NCBI GenBank assembly: GCA_023413275.1
Contig: JAEZPX010000205.1
Location: 1 to 22,808, forward strand
Origin: Bacillota bacterium
GTDB taxonomy: Bacteria > Bacillota > Clostridia > Lachnospirales > Anaerotignaceae
Length of the DNA stretch: 22,808 nucleotides
Reading direction: 5' to 3'
Made by a program: the position numbers and the translations under genes. Positions 1-6,885 of this stretch are shown one piece after another; the stretch's first letter is position 1, and the number at the start of each line of letters is the position of its first letter. The notes beneath the pieces are model-generated. The model was not told where the DNA came from and searched no databases. It worked only from the letters and a program-made list of their open reading frames with translations.

Positions 1-1823
1 GCTTAGACCCCATGAAGGGCAGAGGGCGTTGTGCTGATGATAAAGTATTTCAGAGCATTCGGGCGGCAAATAAGGAGCTTTTGGAGATTGCTCTGCCCGT
101 TATGCAAAGTGTCTACGAAATTGTAAAGCAATCTCACTTCTTATTGGTTTTGACGGATAGTGTTGGTTACATACTGGAAACCATAGGGGATATGGCAGTA
201 GAAAAAATGTCTAAGGAGCTGGAGTTTGTCAAAGGCTCTTTATGGAGCGATTTGGAGGTTGGCACCAATGCCATTGGCATTGCTTTGGACTATGACACGT
301 CGATTCAAATGGTAGGGCCGGAGCATTATGGCTTGCCCCATCATCAATGGACATGTTCTGCTGCACCCATACATGGTGCCAATGGTGAAATCATTGGTTG
401 CTTGGATATATCGGGGGACTTTCACTATGCCCAACCCCATACCCATACCTTGGGTCTTGTGGTTGCAGCGGCCTTTAGCATAGAAACCATGATAAAGCAG
501 CAACAAAGTGCAAGGCTAATGAGAAAAACCCTTGATAGCAGTGAAAATGGAATCGTTTTATTAAACGATGCATTTTGTCCCATTTGGATAAACCAAGCCG
601 CTGAAAAAAGCTTTGGACTAACCATGAATCTTTTAGAAAATTCAGATTTTCGGCAATATATGCCTGATGTGGATTGGACGCAATTACAGCATTGGGAACA
701 GGAGCGGCAATATATCACAAACGATACTCGCCTTTTGGTGGGACGTCACATTTACGATTGCAGTGCAACCATGTCTCCCACGCTGGATGGGGATATCAGA
801 ACCTTCACAGTAACATTAAAACGACAAGAATTTTTGATAGATTCTGTGAACAAAGTTTCGGGAAATCGGGCCAATTACACCTTTGATCACATTTATGCCC
901 AAGACCCTTTGATGAAAAAAACCATACAGTTGGCGCAAAAATTCGCCTGCTATGATGGGGTGGTTTTAATTGAGGGGGAAAGCGGAACAGGAAAAGAACT
1001 GTTTGCTCAGGCAATACATAATGAGAGCAGTCGGGCAAAGGGGCCTTTTGTGGCAGTAAATTGTGCTTCTTTGCCACGGGATTTAATTGAAAGTGAGTTG
1101 TTTGGGTATGAAAAGGGTGCTTTCACCGGTGCCTTAAAGGAAGGCAACCCAGGAAAATTTGAACTTGCCAATTCAGGGACGTTGTTTTTAGATGAAATCG
1201 GGGAGATGCCTTTGGAATTTCAAGCAAAGCTCTTACGGGCGGTGGAGTCCCTGCGGATTCGCCGTTTGGGCGGAACCCAGGAGAGAAAGCTGGATGTGCG
1301 GGTTATTGCCGCAACAAACCGAAACTTGCGTACCGAGTCGGAGCAGGGGCGTTTTCGCCAAGATTTGTTTTATCGCCTAAATGTATTAAAATTGGACATA
1401 CCCCCCTTACGGGACCGTCCGTTGGATATCAAAGGCTGTGCTGAGATATTTTTGGAACGCTTTAACAAACGTTATCCAAAGCAGCAAAAAGATATGTCTG
1501 AGGGATATTTGGATGCGCTGATGCAATATGATTGGCCCGGAAATGTGCGAGAGCTGCAAAACAGCATAGAAAGAACATTTTATGCCTGTAATGAAGATAC
1601 CTTAACGACGGAGGATTTTTGCTATGTCATTGGGAATTCAAAATTACAGCCAAAAACAGTTCCTCAAACAGATTCTATGTACAATGAAGTATTAAAAGCT
1701 TTGCAAGGTGCAAAAGGAAACATTGATGATGCCGCAAAAAGCCTGCAGGTAAGTAGGGCGACTTTCTACCGCATATGCAAAAAATGCGGAATACAGCCGA
1801 AAAAAATTAAAACCATAGATTGA
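1..1823 (+). CDS. acoR: AcoR-type sigma-54-dependent activator of acetoin catabolism (5' end outside window)
   Basis: Enhancer-binding transcription activator that works with sigma-54 RNA polymerase. Numbered from the first ATG at base 12, it shows a GAF-type sensor region (about residues 35-160) with the AcoR-like stretch HHQWTCSAAPIHG, and a PAS-like linker (about 165-270). An AAA+ domain follows, with Walker A GESGTGKE (322-329), the sigma-54 contact loop GAFTGA (369-374) and Walker B LFLDEIGE. A Fis-type helix-turn-helix ends the protein (about 565-598). The reading frame stays open upstream of base 12 and reads Leu-Asp-Pro before the Met. This fits the N-terminal G-L-D-P stretch common in this family, and no ribosome binding site precedes ATG 12, so the true start probably lies about 30 codons upstream, outside the window. 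The terminator and sigma-54 promoter just downstream, followed by aco genes, support AcoR rather than another activator. The acetoin ligand is inferred from context. Confidence 0.9.
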   Translation, partial: LDPMKGRGRCADDKVFQSIRAANKELLEIALPVMQSVYEIVKQSHFLLVLTDSVGYILETIGDMAVEKMSKELEFVKGSLWSDLEVGTNAIGIALDYDTSIQMVGPEHYGLPHHQWTCSAAPIHGANGEIIGCLDISGDFHYAQPHTHTLGLVVAAAFSIETMIKQQQSARLMRKTLDSSENGIVLLNDAFCPIWINQAAEKSFGLTMNLLENSDFRQYMPDVDWTQLQHWEQERQYITNDTRLLVGRHIYDCSATMSPTLDGDIRTFTVTLKRQEFLIDSVNKVSGNRANYTFDHIYAQDPLMKKTIQLAQKFACYDGVVLIEGESGTGKELFAQAIHNESSRAKGPFVAVNCASLPRDLIESELFGYEKGAFTGALKEGNPGKFELANSGTLFLDEIGEMPLEFQAKLLRAVESLRIRRLGGTQERKLDVRVIAATNRNLRTESEQGRFRQDLFYRLNVLKLDIPPLRDRPLDIKGCAEIFLERFNKRYPKQQKDMSEGYLDALMQYDWPGNVRELQNSIERTFYACNEDTLTTEDFCYVIGNSKLQPKTVPQTDSMYNEVLKALQGAKGNIDDAAKSLQVSRATFYRICKKCGIQPKKIKTID

Positions 1824-1824
1824 G

Positions 1825-1848
1825 ATTTCTCATTGTATCATGAGAAAT
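1825..1848. repeat. 9-bp perfect inverted repeat after acoR
   Basis: ATTTCTCAT (1825-1833) and ATGAGAAAT (1840-1848) form a perfect dyad with a 6-base centre, directly after the acoR stop codon. No T-run follows it. The same TCTCA/TGAGA core recurs in the next hairpin (TTGAGA 1868-1873, TCTCAA 1883-1888) and at 1944-1948. It could be an RNA stem at the acoR 3' end or an AcoR binding site upstream of the sigma-54 promoter; the sequence does not decide this. Confidence 0.5.
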
Positions 1849-1855
1849 TATCGAG

Positions 1856-1906
1856 ACCGTGAGATATTTGAGAGAAATTTTTTCTCAAAAATCTTACGGT
1901 TTTTTT
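1856..1906 (+). terminator. Intrinsic terminator of acoR
   Basis: A long imperfect hairpin starts with ACCGT (1856-1860) and closes with ACGGT (1896-1900). Most bases between also pair (GAGATATTTGAGA against TCTCAAAAATCTT, including G-U pairs). A run of seven T follows (1900-1906). It separates acoR transcription from the inducible promoter of the aco operon. Confidence 0.75.
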
Positions 1907-1963
1907 GTGTTTTAGACAAAATAAACAAAAAATCTTATAAAAGTCTCATGTAGTGCCATTGTA

Positions 1964-1981
1964 TTTGTGCAAGTGCACAAA
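1964..1981. promoter_or_regulatory. Candidate activator-binding dyad upstream of the sigma-54 promoter
   Basis: An 18-bp dyad with 7-base arms, TTTGTGC (1964-1970) and GCACAAA (1975-1981), around AAGT. Its right edge lies about 20 bases before the -24 element. Sigma-54 activators usually bind dyads upstream, often at greater distance, so this could be an AcoR site close to the promoter or a site for another regulator, for example a catabolite regulator. The assignment is inference. Confidence 0.4.
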
Positions 1982-2001
1982 ATTGTTTTTACTGCCGAAT
2001 G

Positions 2002-2017
2002 TGGCACAAACCTTGCT
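2002..2017 (+). promoter_or_regulatory. Sigma-54 (-24/-12) promoter of the aco operon
   Basis: TGGCAC (2002-2007), five bases, then TTGCT (2013-2017) is an exact match to the sigma-54 consensus TGGCAC-N5-TTGCW, with the invariant GG and GC ten bases apart. Transcription should begin near 2027, about 30 bases before the first gene. The sigma-54 activator encoded just upstream, with an intact GAFTGA loop, makes the assignment very likely. Confidence 0.93.
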
Positions 2018-2056
2018 TTATACATAGTACAGAAACAAGGCAGAGGGAGGTGAAAT

Positions 2057-2419
2057 ATGAAGCGTTATATCATTGAATTTGGAATGGGCACGGATTTTCA
2101 TGGTCAAGATGCAGGAAAAGCGGCAGTAAAGGCGGTGAAGGATGCAGTTTCACGCAGTTGTCTGTGTGGATTAACAGAGGTTTTGGGTCTGGAGGACTTA
2201 AATCAGTCGGTACAAATTCAAGTGACAGTGGCAGTTTCAAGGCCGGAAGAGGTAAATCCTGTTGAGATTGCAAATTGTTTACCCATTGGTCAGGTGGAGG
2301 TTAAGGCGGTAAAAGGAGGCTTGCAAGTCCCGGGGCTTTTTATACCAAGGTTTGGAGATAAAGACGACAGTATAGAGGTTGCCATTGCGGCGGTAGAGGT
2401 TGGGATTCTGGAACCATAA
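2057..2419 (+). CDS. Lin0512-family conserved protein, first gene of the aco operon
   Basis: A 120-residue soluble protein with no signal peptide or membrane segment. The opening MKRYIIEFGMGTDFHGQD and the following AAVKAVKDAVSR match the conserved uncharacterised Lin0512 family as I recall it. The family has no assigned reaction. The start is firm: GGGAGGTGA lies just before ATG 2057. It is the promoter-proximal gene of the sigma-54 transcript and ends 37 bases before acoA, so it should be made together with the acetoin dehydrogenase subunits. A role in assembling, protecting or feeding the complex is only inferred from position. Ring-forming, tautomerase-like folds show similar short alternating strand/helix patterns, but I see no catalytic motif I could name. 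Confidence 0.8.
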   Translation: MKRYIIEFGMGTDFHGQDAGKAAVKAVKDAVSRSCLCGLTEVLGLEDLNQSVQIQVTVAVSRPEEVNPVEIANCLPIGQVEVKAVKGGLQVPGLFIPRFGDKDDSIEVAIAAVEVGILEP

Positions 2420-2456
2420 GGCGTTCTTGAACAATATTTCAAAGGAGGTTTATGAA

Positions 2457-3443
2457 ATGAAAGTACCTAAGGAAGTCATGAAAGACATGTATCTGCGGAT
2501 GTTGCGTATCCGTGAGTTTGAAAGCAAGGCACAATCCTTGTTTGCGGATGGTAGAATTCCAGGCTTTGTTCACCTGTACTTAGGGGAAGAAGCAGTTGCA
2601 ACAGGTGTTTGCGCTTGCTTAAGCGATGAGGACTATATCACCAGTACCCACAGAGGCCATGGTCACATTGTGGCAAAGGGCGGCGATTTAAAATTTATGA
2701 TGGCTGAGCTATATGGCAAAGCTACAGGCTATGGCAAAGGAAAAGGCGGTTCCATGCACATTGCAGATCGTGATAAGGGTATTTTGGGCGCAAACGGCAT
2801 CGTAGGTGCAGGCCATAATATCGCCGTAGGTGCAGGTCTATCTGCCCAATTGAGAGAAACAGATCAAGTTTGTGTTTGCTTCTTTGGTGATGCTTCCACA
2901 AATCAAGGTACCTTCCATGAATCCATGAACTTGGCGGCAGTTTGGAATTTGCCTGTTATCTTTGTATGTGAAAACAATAATTACGGTATTTCCATGAGTC
3001 AGGCTCGCCATCAAAAGATCAAAGACGTTGCCGATCGTGGTGCGGCGTACGGCATCCCCGGCGTCGTTGTAGATGGCAATGATGTGCTTGCTGTTTATGA
3101 AGCGGCAACGGAGGCGGTGGCTAGAGCAAGAAAAGGCCAAGGTCCTACTTTGGTTGAGTGCAAAACATACCGCTGGAGAGGCCACTTTGAGGGAGATCCC
3201 GGTAACTATAAACCTAAGGAAGAGCAAGAGGCATGGTTAAAGAAGGACCCTATTCCTAGATTTGAAGCTTTCTTGAAGGAAAACAACGTATTGAGTGAAA
3301 AAGAACTTTCTGCTTGCGTAGAACAAGTAATGAATGAAATAAAAGATGCCATTCAATTTGCAGAAGAGAGCCCTGAGCCTGATGTAGCATCTGTTGTTCA
3401 GGATATCTATTCCGATATTGTAGAGGAGGTACGGGTAAGATGA
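2457..3443 (+). CDS. acoA: Acetoin dehydrogenase E1 component, alpha subunit
   Basis: Thiamine-diphosphate-dependent E1 alpha subunit, 328 residues. With AcoB it cleaves acetoin and passes the acetyl group to the lipoyl arm of E2, releasing acetaldehyde. The thiamine/metal motif is GDAS at 144-147, followed by GTFHESMNLA and ending in ENNNYGIS. The N-terminal MYLRMLRIREFE and the HRGHGH and GKGGSMH stretches are typical of the family. ATG 2457 is chosen because AAAGGAGG (2441-2448) precedes it at a good distance; an in-frame ATG at 2400 lies inside the preceding gene and lacks a binding site. The 3' end overlaps acoB by four bases (ATGA), indicating coupled translation. A general branched-chain or pyruvate E1 is less likely, given AcoX and AcoR next door. 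Confidence 0.94.
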   Translation: MKVPKEVMKDMYLRMLRIREFESKAQSLFADGRIPGFVHLYLGEEAVATGVCACLSDEDYITSTHRGHGHIVAKGGDLKFMMAELYGKATGYGKGKGGSMHIADRDKGILGANGIVGAGHNIAVGAGLSAQLRETDQVCVCFFGDASTNQGTFHESMNLAAVWNLPVIFVCENNNYGISMSQARHQKIKDVADRGAAYGIPGVVVDGNDVLAVYEAATEAVARARKGQGPTLVECKTYRWRGHFEGDPGNYKPKEEQEAWLKKDPIPRFEAFLKENNVLSEKELSACVEQVMNEIKDAIQFAEESPEPDVASVVQDIYSDIVEEVRVR

Positions 3444-4408
3444 AAAAGATGAGTTATGCAGAGGCAATCCGAGAAGGCATGAGCATCCGGATGAGAGAAA
3501 ATCCCAATGTAGTATTATTTGGTGAAGATGTTGGCGAGTTTGGCGGTTGTTTCGGCGTTTCCGCAGGAATGTTTCAAGAATTCGGCGAAAAACGCGTGCG
3601 TGACACACCTATCTCCGAAGGCGTCATTATTGGTACCGCAGTGGGTGCGGCGGCAACAGGCATTCGTCCCATTGCAGAATTAATGTTTTGTGATTTCTTG
3701 ACAGTTGGCATGGATCAGTTAGTGAATCAAGCGGCAAAGATGCGTTATATGTTTGGTGGGAAAATCTCAATGCCTATGGTAGTGCGTCTGCCAAATGGTG
3801 CAGGGGTAAGTGCTGCGGCACAGCATTCCCAATCCCTAGAGGCTTGGCTAACCCATGTGCCCGGATTAAAAGTGGTTTATCCATCCACCCCTCAGGATGC
3901 ACTGGGGATGATGCTTTCGGCAATTGATGATGACAACCCTGTTATGTTTTTGGAGCACAAGGCAATGTATGCCATGAAGGGCGAAGTGGAAAGCTTTGAG
4001 CCTATTCCCCTTGGCAAGGGTGACATCAAGCATGCTGGTAATGATGTTACAATCATTGCCACAGGTAAAATGGTACATGAAGCTCTGGCAGCAGCAAAGC
4101 AGTTGGAGGCAGATGGTGTTTCAGTTGAGGTTTTGGACCCTCGTTCCTTATATCCTTTGGATAAAGAATTAATTTTTCAATCCTTAAAGAAAACACATAA
4201 AGTTGTAATTGCCACAGAAGAAAATAAGCGTGGAGGTTATGGTGGCGAAATTTCCGCAATCATTGCAGAAGAGATGTTTGATTTGTTGGATGCTCCTGTG
4301 GTGCGCATTGGTGCATTGGATACACCTGTACCCTTTGCCCCTGTTTTGGAGCAGGCATGCATTCCCAATGCAGTTGATATTGTGAGTGCCATTCGTACAT
4401 TAGTATAA
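3440..4408 (+). CDS. acoB: Acetoin dehydrogenase E1 component, beta subunit
   Basis: Transketolase-like E1 beta subunit of 322 residues that forms the alpha2-beta2 E1 with AcoA. Family landmarks are LFGEDVGEFGG near residue 30, RVRDTPISEGVIIGTAVGAA, FCDFLTVGMDQLVNQAAKMRY and a transketolase C-terminal domain with LDPRSLYPLD and TEENKRGGYGGE. The length is normal for the family. The start codon overlaps the acoA stop (ATGA at 3440-3443), with GGAGG about ten bases upstream inside acoA. A GGAAGGAGG site for acoX follows its stop within 25 bases. Nothing looks damaged. Confidence 0.94.
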   Translation: MKKMSYAEAIREGMSIRMRENPNVVLFGEDVGEFGGCFGVSAGMFQEFGEKRVRDTPISEGVIIGTAVGAAATGIRPIAELMFCDFLTVGMDQLVNQAAKMRYMFGGKISMPMVVRLPNGAGVSAAAQHSQSLEAWLTHVPGLKVVYPSTPQDALGMMLSAIDDDNPVMFLEHKAMYAMKGEVESFEPIPLGKGDIKHAGNDVTIIATGKMVHEALAAAKQLEADGVSVEVLDPRSLYPLDKELIFQSLKKTHKVVIATEENKRGGYGGEISAIIAEEMFDLLDAPVVRIGALDTPVPFAPVLEQACIPNAVDIVSAIRTLV

Positions 4409-4431
4409 AAAAATAGGGAAGGAGGGTGTTT

Positions 4432-5427
4432 ATGTCCAGCATTGGCATTATTGCAAATCCCGCTTCGGGCAAAGATATTCGCAGGCTGGTTTCCTATGCC
4501 ACCACCATTGATAATCAGGAAAAGGTGAATATTGTAAAGCGAATCGTTTTGGCGGCGCAGTCCCTTGAGATTGATACCATTTGGATTATGCCTGATACGT
4601 TTCAAATAGGATATACCGTTATTTCCGATTTATCAAAGGAAGAAAAACTGCATATTCATTGTCAGGTGATGGAGATTCCACTAACGGCTTCCGCAGAAGA
4701 TACCACCACGGCGGCACTAGAAATGGAAAAAATGGGAGTAGGCTGTGTGATTGTTCTGGGGGGAGATGGTACTAGTCGTGCCGTTGCAAAGGGACTGAAG
4801 AATACACCCCTCCTTCCTCTTTCCACGGGAACAAATAACGTTTATCCAACTATGACAGAGGGGACGGTTGCAGGAATGGCGGCGGCAGTCATTGCCCGTT
4901 TGGCCAATCCCAAGGAATGCTGTATTCAGGATAAGCGCATTGAAGTTTATAAAAATGGAGTTTTTTCAGATATTGCCTTAATTGATGCGGTAATTACCGA
5001 CGACCTCTGGATAGGAGCAAAAGCCATTTGGGATGCTGAGAAATTGAAGCACATTTTTGTTACCCGCTGTCATCCGGCAAGCATCGGATTCTCCTCAGCG
5101 GCGGGATGCATTCAAATTGTAAAAGACAGCGATGCCTATGGTTTAGCCCTGACCCTTGAAGAGGCAGGGGAAAAAATTATCGCACCAATCGCCGCAGGTA
5201 TTTTAGCCCCTCTAAGCTATTCCAAGGCAGAACGGATGCCTTTAGGCATGCCAATGGAGATGGTGATGGAATGGGATTGTATGGTGGCGTTAGACGGTGA
5301 ACGGGAATTGCGTGGAAAAAAAGGAGACTGTCTTTCGTTTACCATTACACAAAATGGCCCTTGGCGGGTAGAAATTAAGAAAACTCTGGAGAAAGCCGTA
5401 GAAATGGGTCTATACAAAAGATTCTAA
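4432..5427 (+). CDS. acoX: AcoX, NAD-kinase-like protein of the acetoin operon
   Basis: A 331-residue protein of the ATP-NAD kinase/diacylglycerol kinase-like fold. It opens with SSIGIIANPASGKDIRRLV and carries the nucleotide-binding GGDGT in VLGGDGTSRAVAKG, followed by STGTNNVYP. Both motifs are shared with NAD kinases, but the rest follows the AcoX pattern, including DNQEKVNIVKRI. AcoX is linked genetically to acetoin use, but its reaction has not been clearly established. I chose ATG 4432, six bases after GGAGG (4421-4425). An in-frame GTG at 4426 overlaps that binding site and is rejected. The gene sits between E1 beta and E2 and is clearly part of the same transcript. Confidence 0.9.
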   Translation: MSSIGIIANPASGKDIRRLVSYATTIDNQEKVNIVKRIVLAAQSLEIDTIWIMPDTFQIGYTVISDLSKEEKLHIHCQVMEIPLTASAEDTTTAALEMEKMGVGCVIVLGGDGTSRAVAKGLKNTPLLPLSTGTNNVYPTMTEGTVAGMAAAVIARLANPKECCIQDKRIEVYKNGVFSDIALIDAVITDDLWIGAKAIWDAEKLKHIFVTRCHPASIGFSSAAGCIQIVKDSDAYGLALTLEEAGEKIIAPIAAGILAPLSYSKAERMPLGMPMEMVMEWDCMVALDGERELRGKKGDCLSFTITQNGPWRVEIKKTLEKAVEMGLYKRF

Positions 5428-5455
5428 CAAAATGATATGATTTGGAGGTGAAGTT

Positions 5456-6784
5456 ATGGCACAGGAAGTTTTATTACCCAAATTGGGACTGACCATGACA
5501 GAAGGAACCATCGATGAATGGAAATTCAAAGAGGGTGAGTATGTAAAAAAAGGAGACATTTTATATAGTGTTTCTACAGATAAATTAACAAATGATGTGG
5601 AAGCAGACGCAGAAGGTGTACTTTTAAAGATTTTAGTGCCTGCAGGAGAAACTGCGGCATGTAAAGCGGTGGTAGCCTATCTTGGTGAGGCAGGAGAAAG
5701 TATTGCAGAAGTGTCTGCTCAGACAGAAAAAACAGAAGAAAAACCTCAAGAACAAACAGGGAAAGAAACGACACAATCCTCTGCCGCACCGATTCGAGAG
5801 GGAGTTTTGGCTTCTCCTGCGGCAAAAAAATTAGCGAAAGAAAAGAACATTGAACTTGGCTTGGTAGTGGGAACAGGTCCCAATGGCCGTATTACCTTGC
5901 AGGATGTGGAGGATTATATCGCCAATCCACAACGGGATAATAGTGCAGAAAAAACAAAAACCAGTCCTATGGCGGCCAAACTGGCTGAGGAATTGGGTGT
6001 AAATATCGAGTCAATTTCTGCTGACGGCAGAATCATGAAAAAAGATGTTTTGGCGGCGGCAAATGTAGAAGCGACAGTGGCTCCAGTGAGCAATAATGAC
6101 CAGCAGCCGGTGAAAGTTAATGCTTTACGTCGAAGCATTGCCGCAAATATGGCATTGTCTTGGCAAACCTCTCCCCGTGTGACTTATACTCACCCTGTGG
6201 ATACAACAGCAATGAAAGAAATGCGAGATAAATTAAAAGTTGCATGCAAGGATGACAATGTGAAGCTGACATTTAACCATATTATTATGAAGATGACAGC
6301 TAAGGTTTTAATGGAATTCCCTGATGTAAATGCAAGCTTTGCAGATAATATGCTCACAAGACATACCCATGCCAATGTGGGCTTGGCGGTGGCAAAGGGC
6401 GACGGGCTGATTGTGCCCAATGTGAAGGGGGTAGACACAAAATCCTTAATTGAGGTTGCTAAGGAAACAGAAGCATTGATTGAAGCTTCCCGTAGTGGAA
6501 AAATTGCCATGGAAGATATGACTGGGGGGACTTTCACGATTTCTAATTTAGGCCCTTATGGCATAACTAATTTTTCACCCATTATCAATCAGCCAGAGCT
6601 GGCAATTTTGGGTGTTTGCGATATGGTAGAAACACCTGTGGTACGAAATGGACAAATTGAAATCCGCCCTATGATGAACCTTTGTTTAACGGCAGATCAT
6701 CGGGTGGTAGACGGGGTTATGGCGGCGAAATTCTTAAAACGTCTTTGCGACCTTTTGGAAAACCCATATCTTTTGTTTACATAA
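5456..6784 (+). CDS. acoC: Acetoin dehydrogenase E2, dihydrolipoamide acetyltransferase with two E3-binding domains
   Basis: The 442-residue E2 core that moves the acetyl group from E1 to coenzyme A. Domains in order: a lipoyl domain (about 1-82) with Lys43 in STDKLTND; an acidic Glu/Lys/Thr-rich linker; a first peripheral-subunit-binding domain (about 118-155) with ASPAAKKLAKEK and GTGPNGRITLQDV; and a second, more diverged one (about 168-203) with SPMAAKLAEELG and DGRIMKKDV. The catalytic acyltransferase domain follows (about 215-442), with the active-site His415 and Asp419 in DHRVVDG. TTTGGAGGTGA precedes ATG 5456. A T-run hairpin follows the stop. The doubled E3-binding domain is the unusual point, since most E2 proteins carry one. 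The lipoyl domain is closely similar to that of AcoL. Confidence 0.93.
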   Translation: MAQEVLLPKLGLTMTEGTIDEWKFKEGEYVKKGDILYSVSTDKLTNDVEADAEGVLLKILVPAGETAACKAVVAYLGEAGESIAEVSAQTEKTEEKPQEQTGKETTQSSAAPIREGVLASPAAKKLAKEKNIELGLVVGTGPNGRITLQDVEDYIANPQRDNSAEKTKTSPMAAKLAEELGVNIESISADGRIMKKDVLAAANVEATVAPVSNNDQQPVKVNALRRSIAANMALSWQTSPRVTYTHPVDTTAMKEMRDKLKVACKDDNVKLTFNHIIMKMTAKVLMEFPDVNASFADNMLTRHTHANVGLAVAKGDGLIVPNVKGVDTKSLIEVAKETEALIEASRSGKIAMEDMTGGTFTISNLGPYGITNFSPIINQPELAILGVCDMVETPVVRNGQIEIRPMMNLCLTADHRVVDGVMAAKFLKRLCDLLENPYLLFT

Positions 6785-6789
6785 AAAGC

Positions 6790-6827
6790 AAAAAACGGAT
6801 AGGGGCTATGACCTTTGTCCGTTTTTT
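6790..6827 (+). terminator. Hairpin with T-run between acoC and acoL
   Basis: AAAAAACGGA (6790-6799) and TCCGTTTTTT (6818-6827) are perfect inverted arms, with further partial pairing (AGG with CCT) inside the loop. On the + strand it looks like an intrinsic terminator with a modest G/C stem. Because acoL follows in the same direction without a convincing promoter, partial read-through is a likely consequence. The symmetric A and T runs would let it act on either strand. Confidence 0.6.
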
Positions 6828-6885
6828 CAATATAGAAGATGTTGAGATTTGGAAATTAACGATAGAATAGAAAGGACTTGAGCAT

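Noticed and set aside
12..14. ATG 12 as the true start of acoR
   Set aside because: The frame is open to the window edge and reads Leu-Asp-Pro before it, fitting the family N-terminus, and no ribosome binding site is present.
2400..2456. Earlier in-frame ATG for acoA
   Set aside because: It lies inside the Lin0512-family gene without a binding site; ATG 2457 has AAAGGAGG at the right distance.
4426..4431. GTG 4426 as the acoX start
   Set aside because: It overlaps the GGAGG binding site that serves ATG 4432.
6842..6868. Possible promoter TTGAGA...TAGAAT for acoL
   Set aside because: The spacer is only 15 bases and the predicted start would fall on the acoL ribosome binding site.
6682..6870. 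62-codon + strand open frame across the acoC end and the intergenic hairpin
   Set aside because: It begins inside acoC in another frame, has no binding site and resembles no family; the frame is opened by the A/T-rich hairpin.
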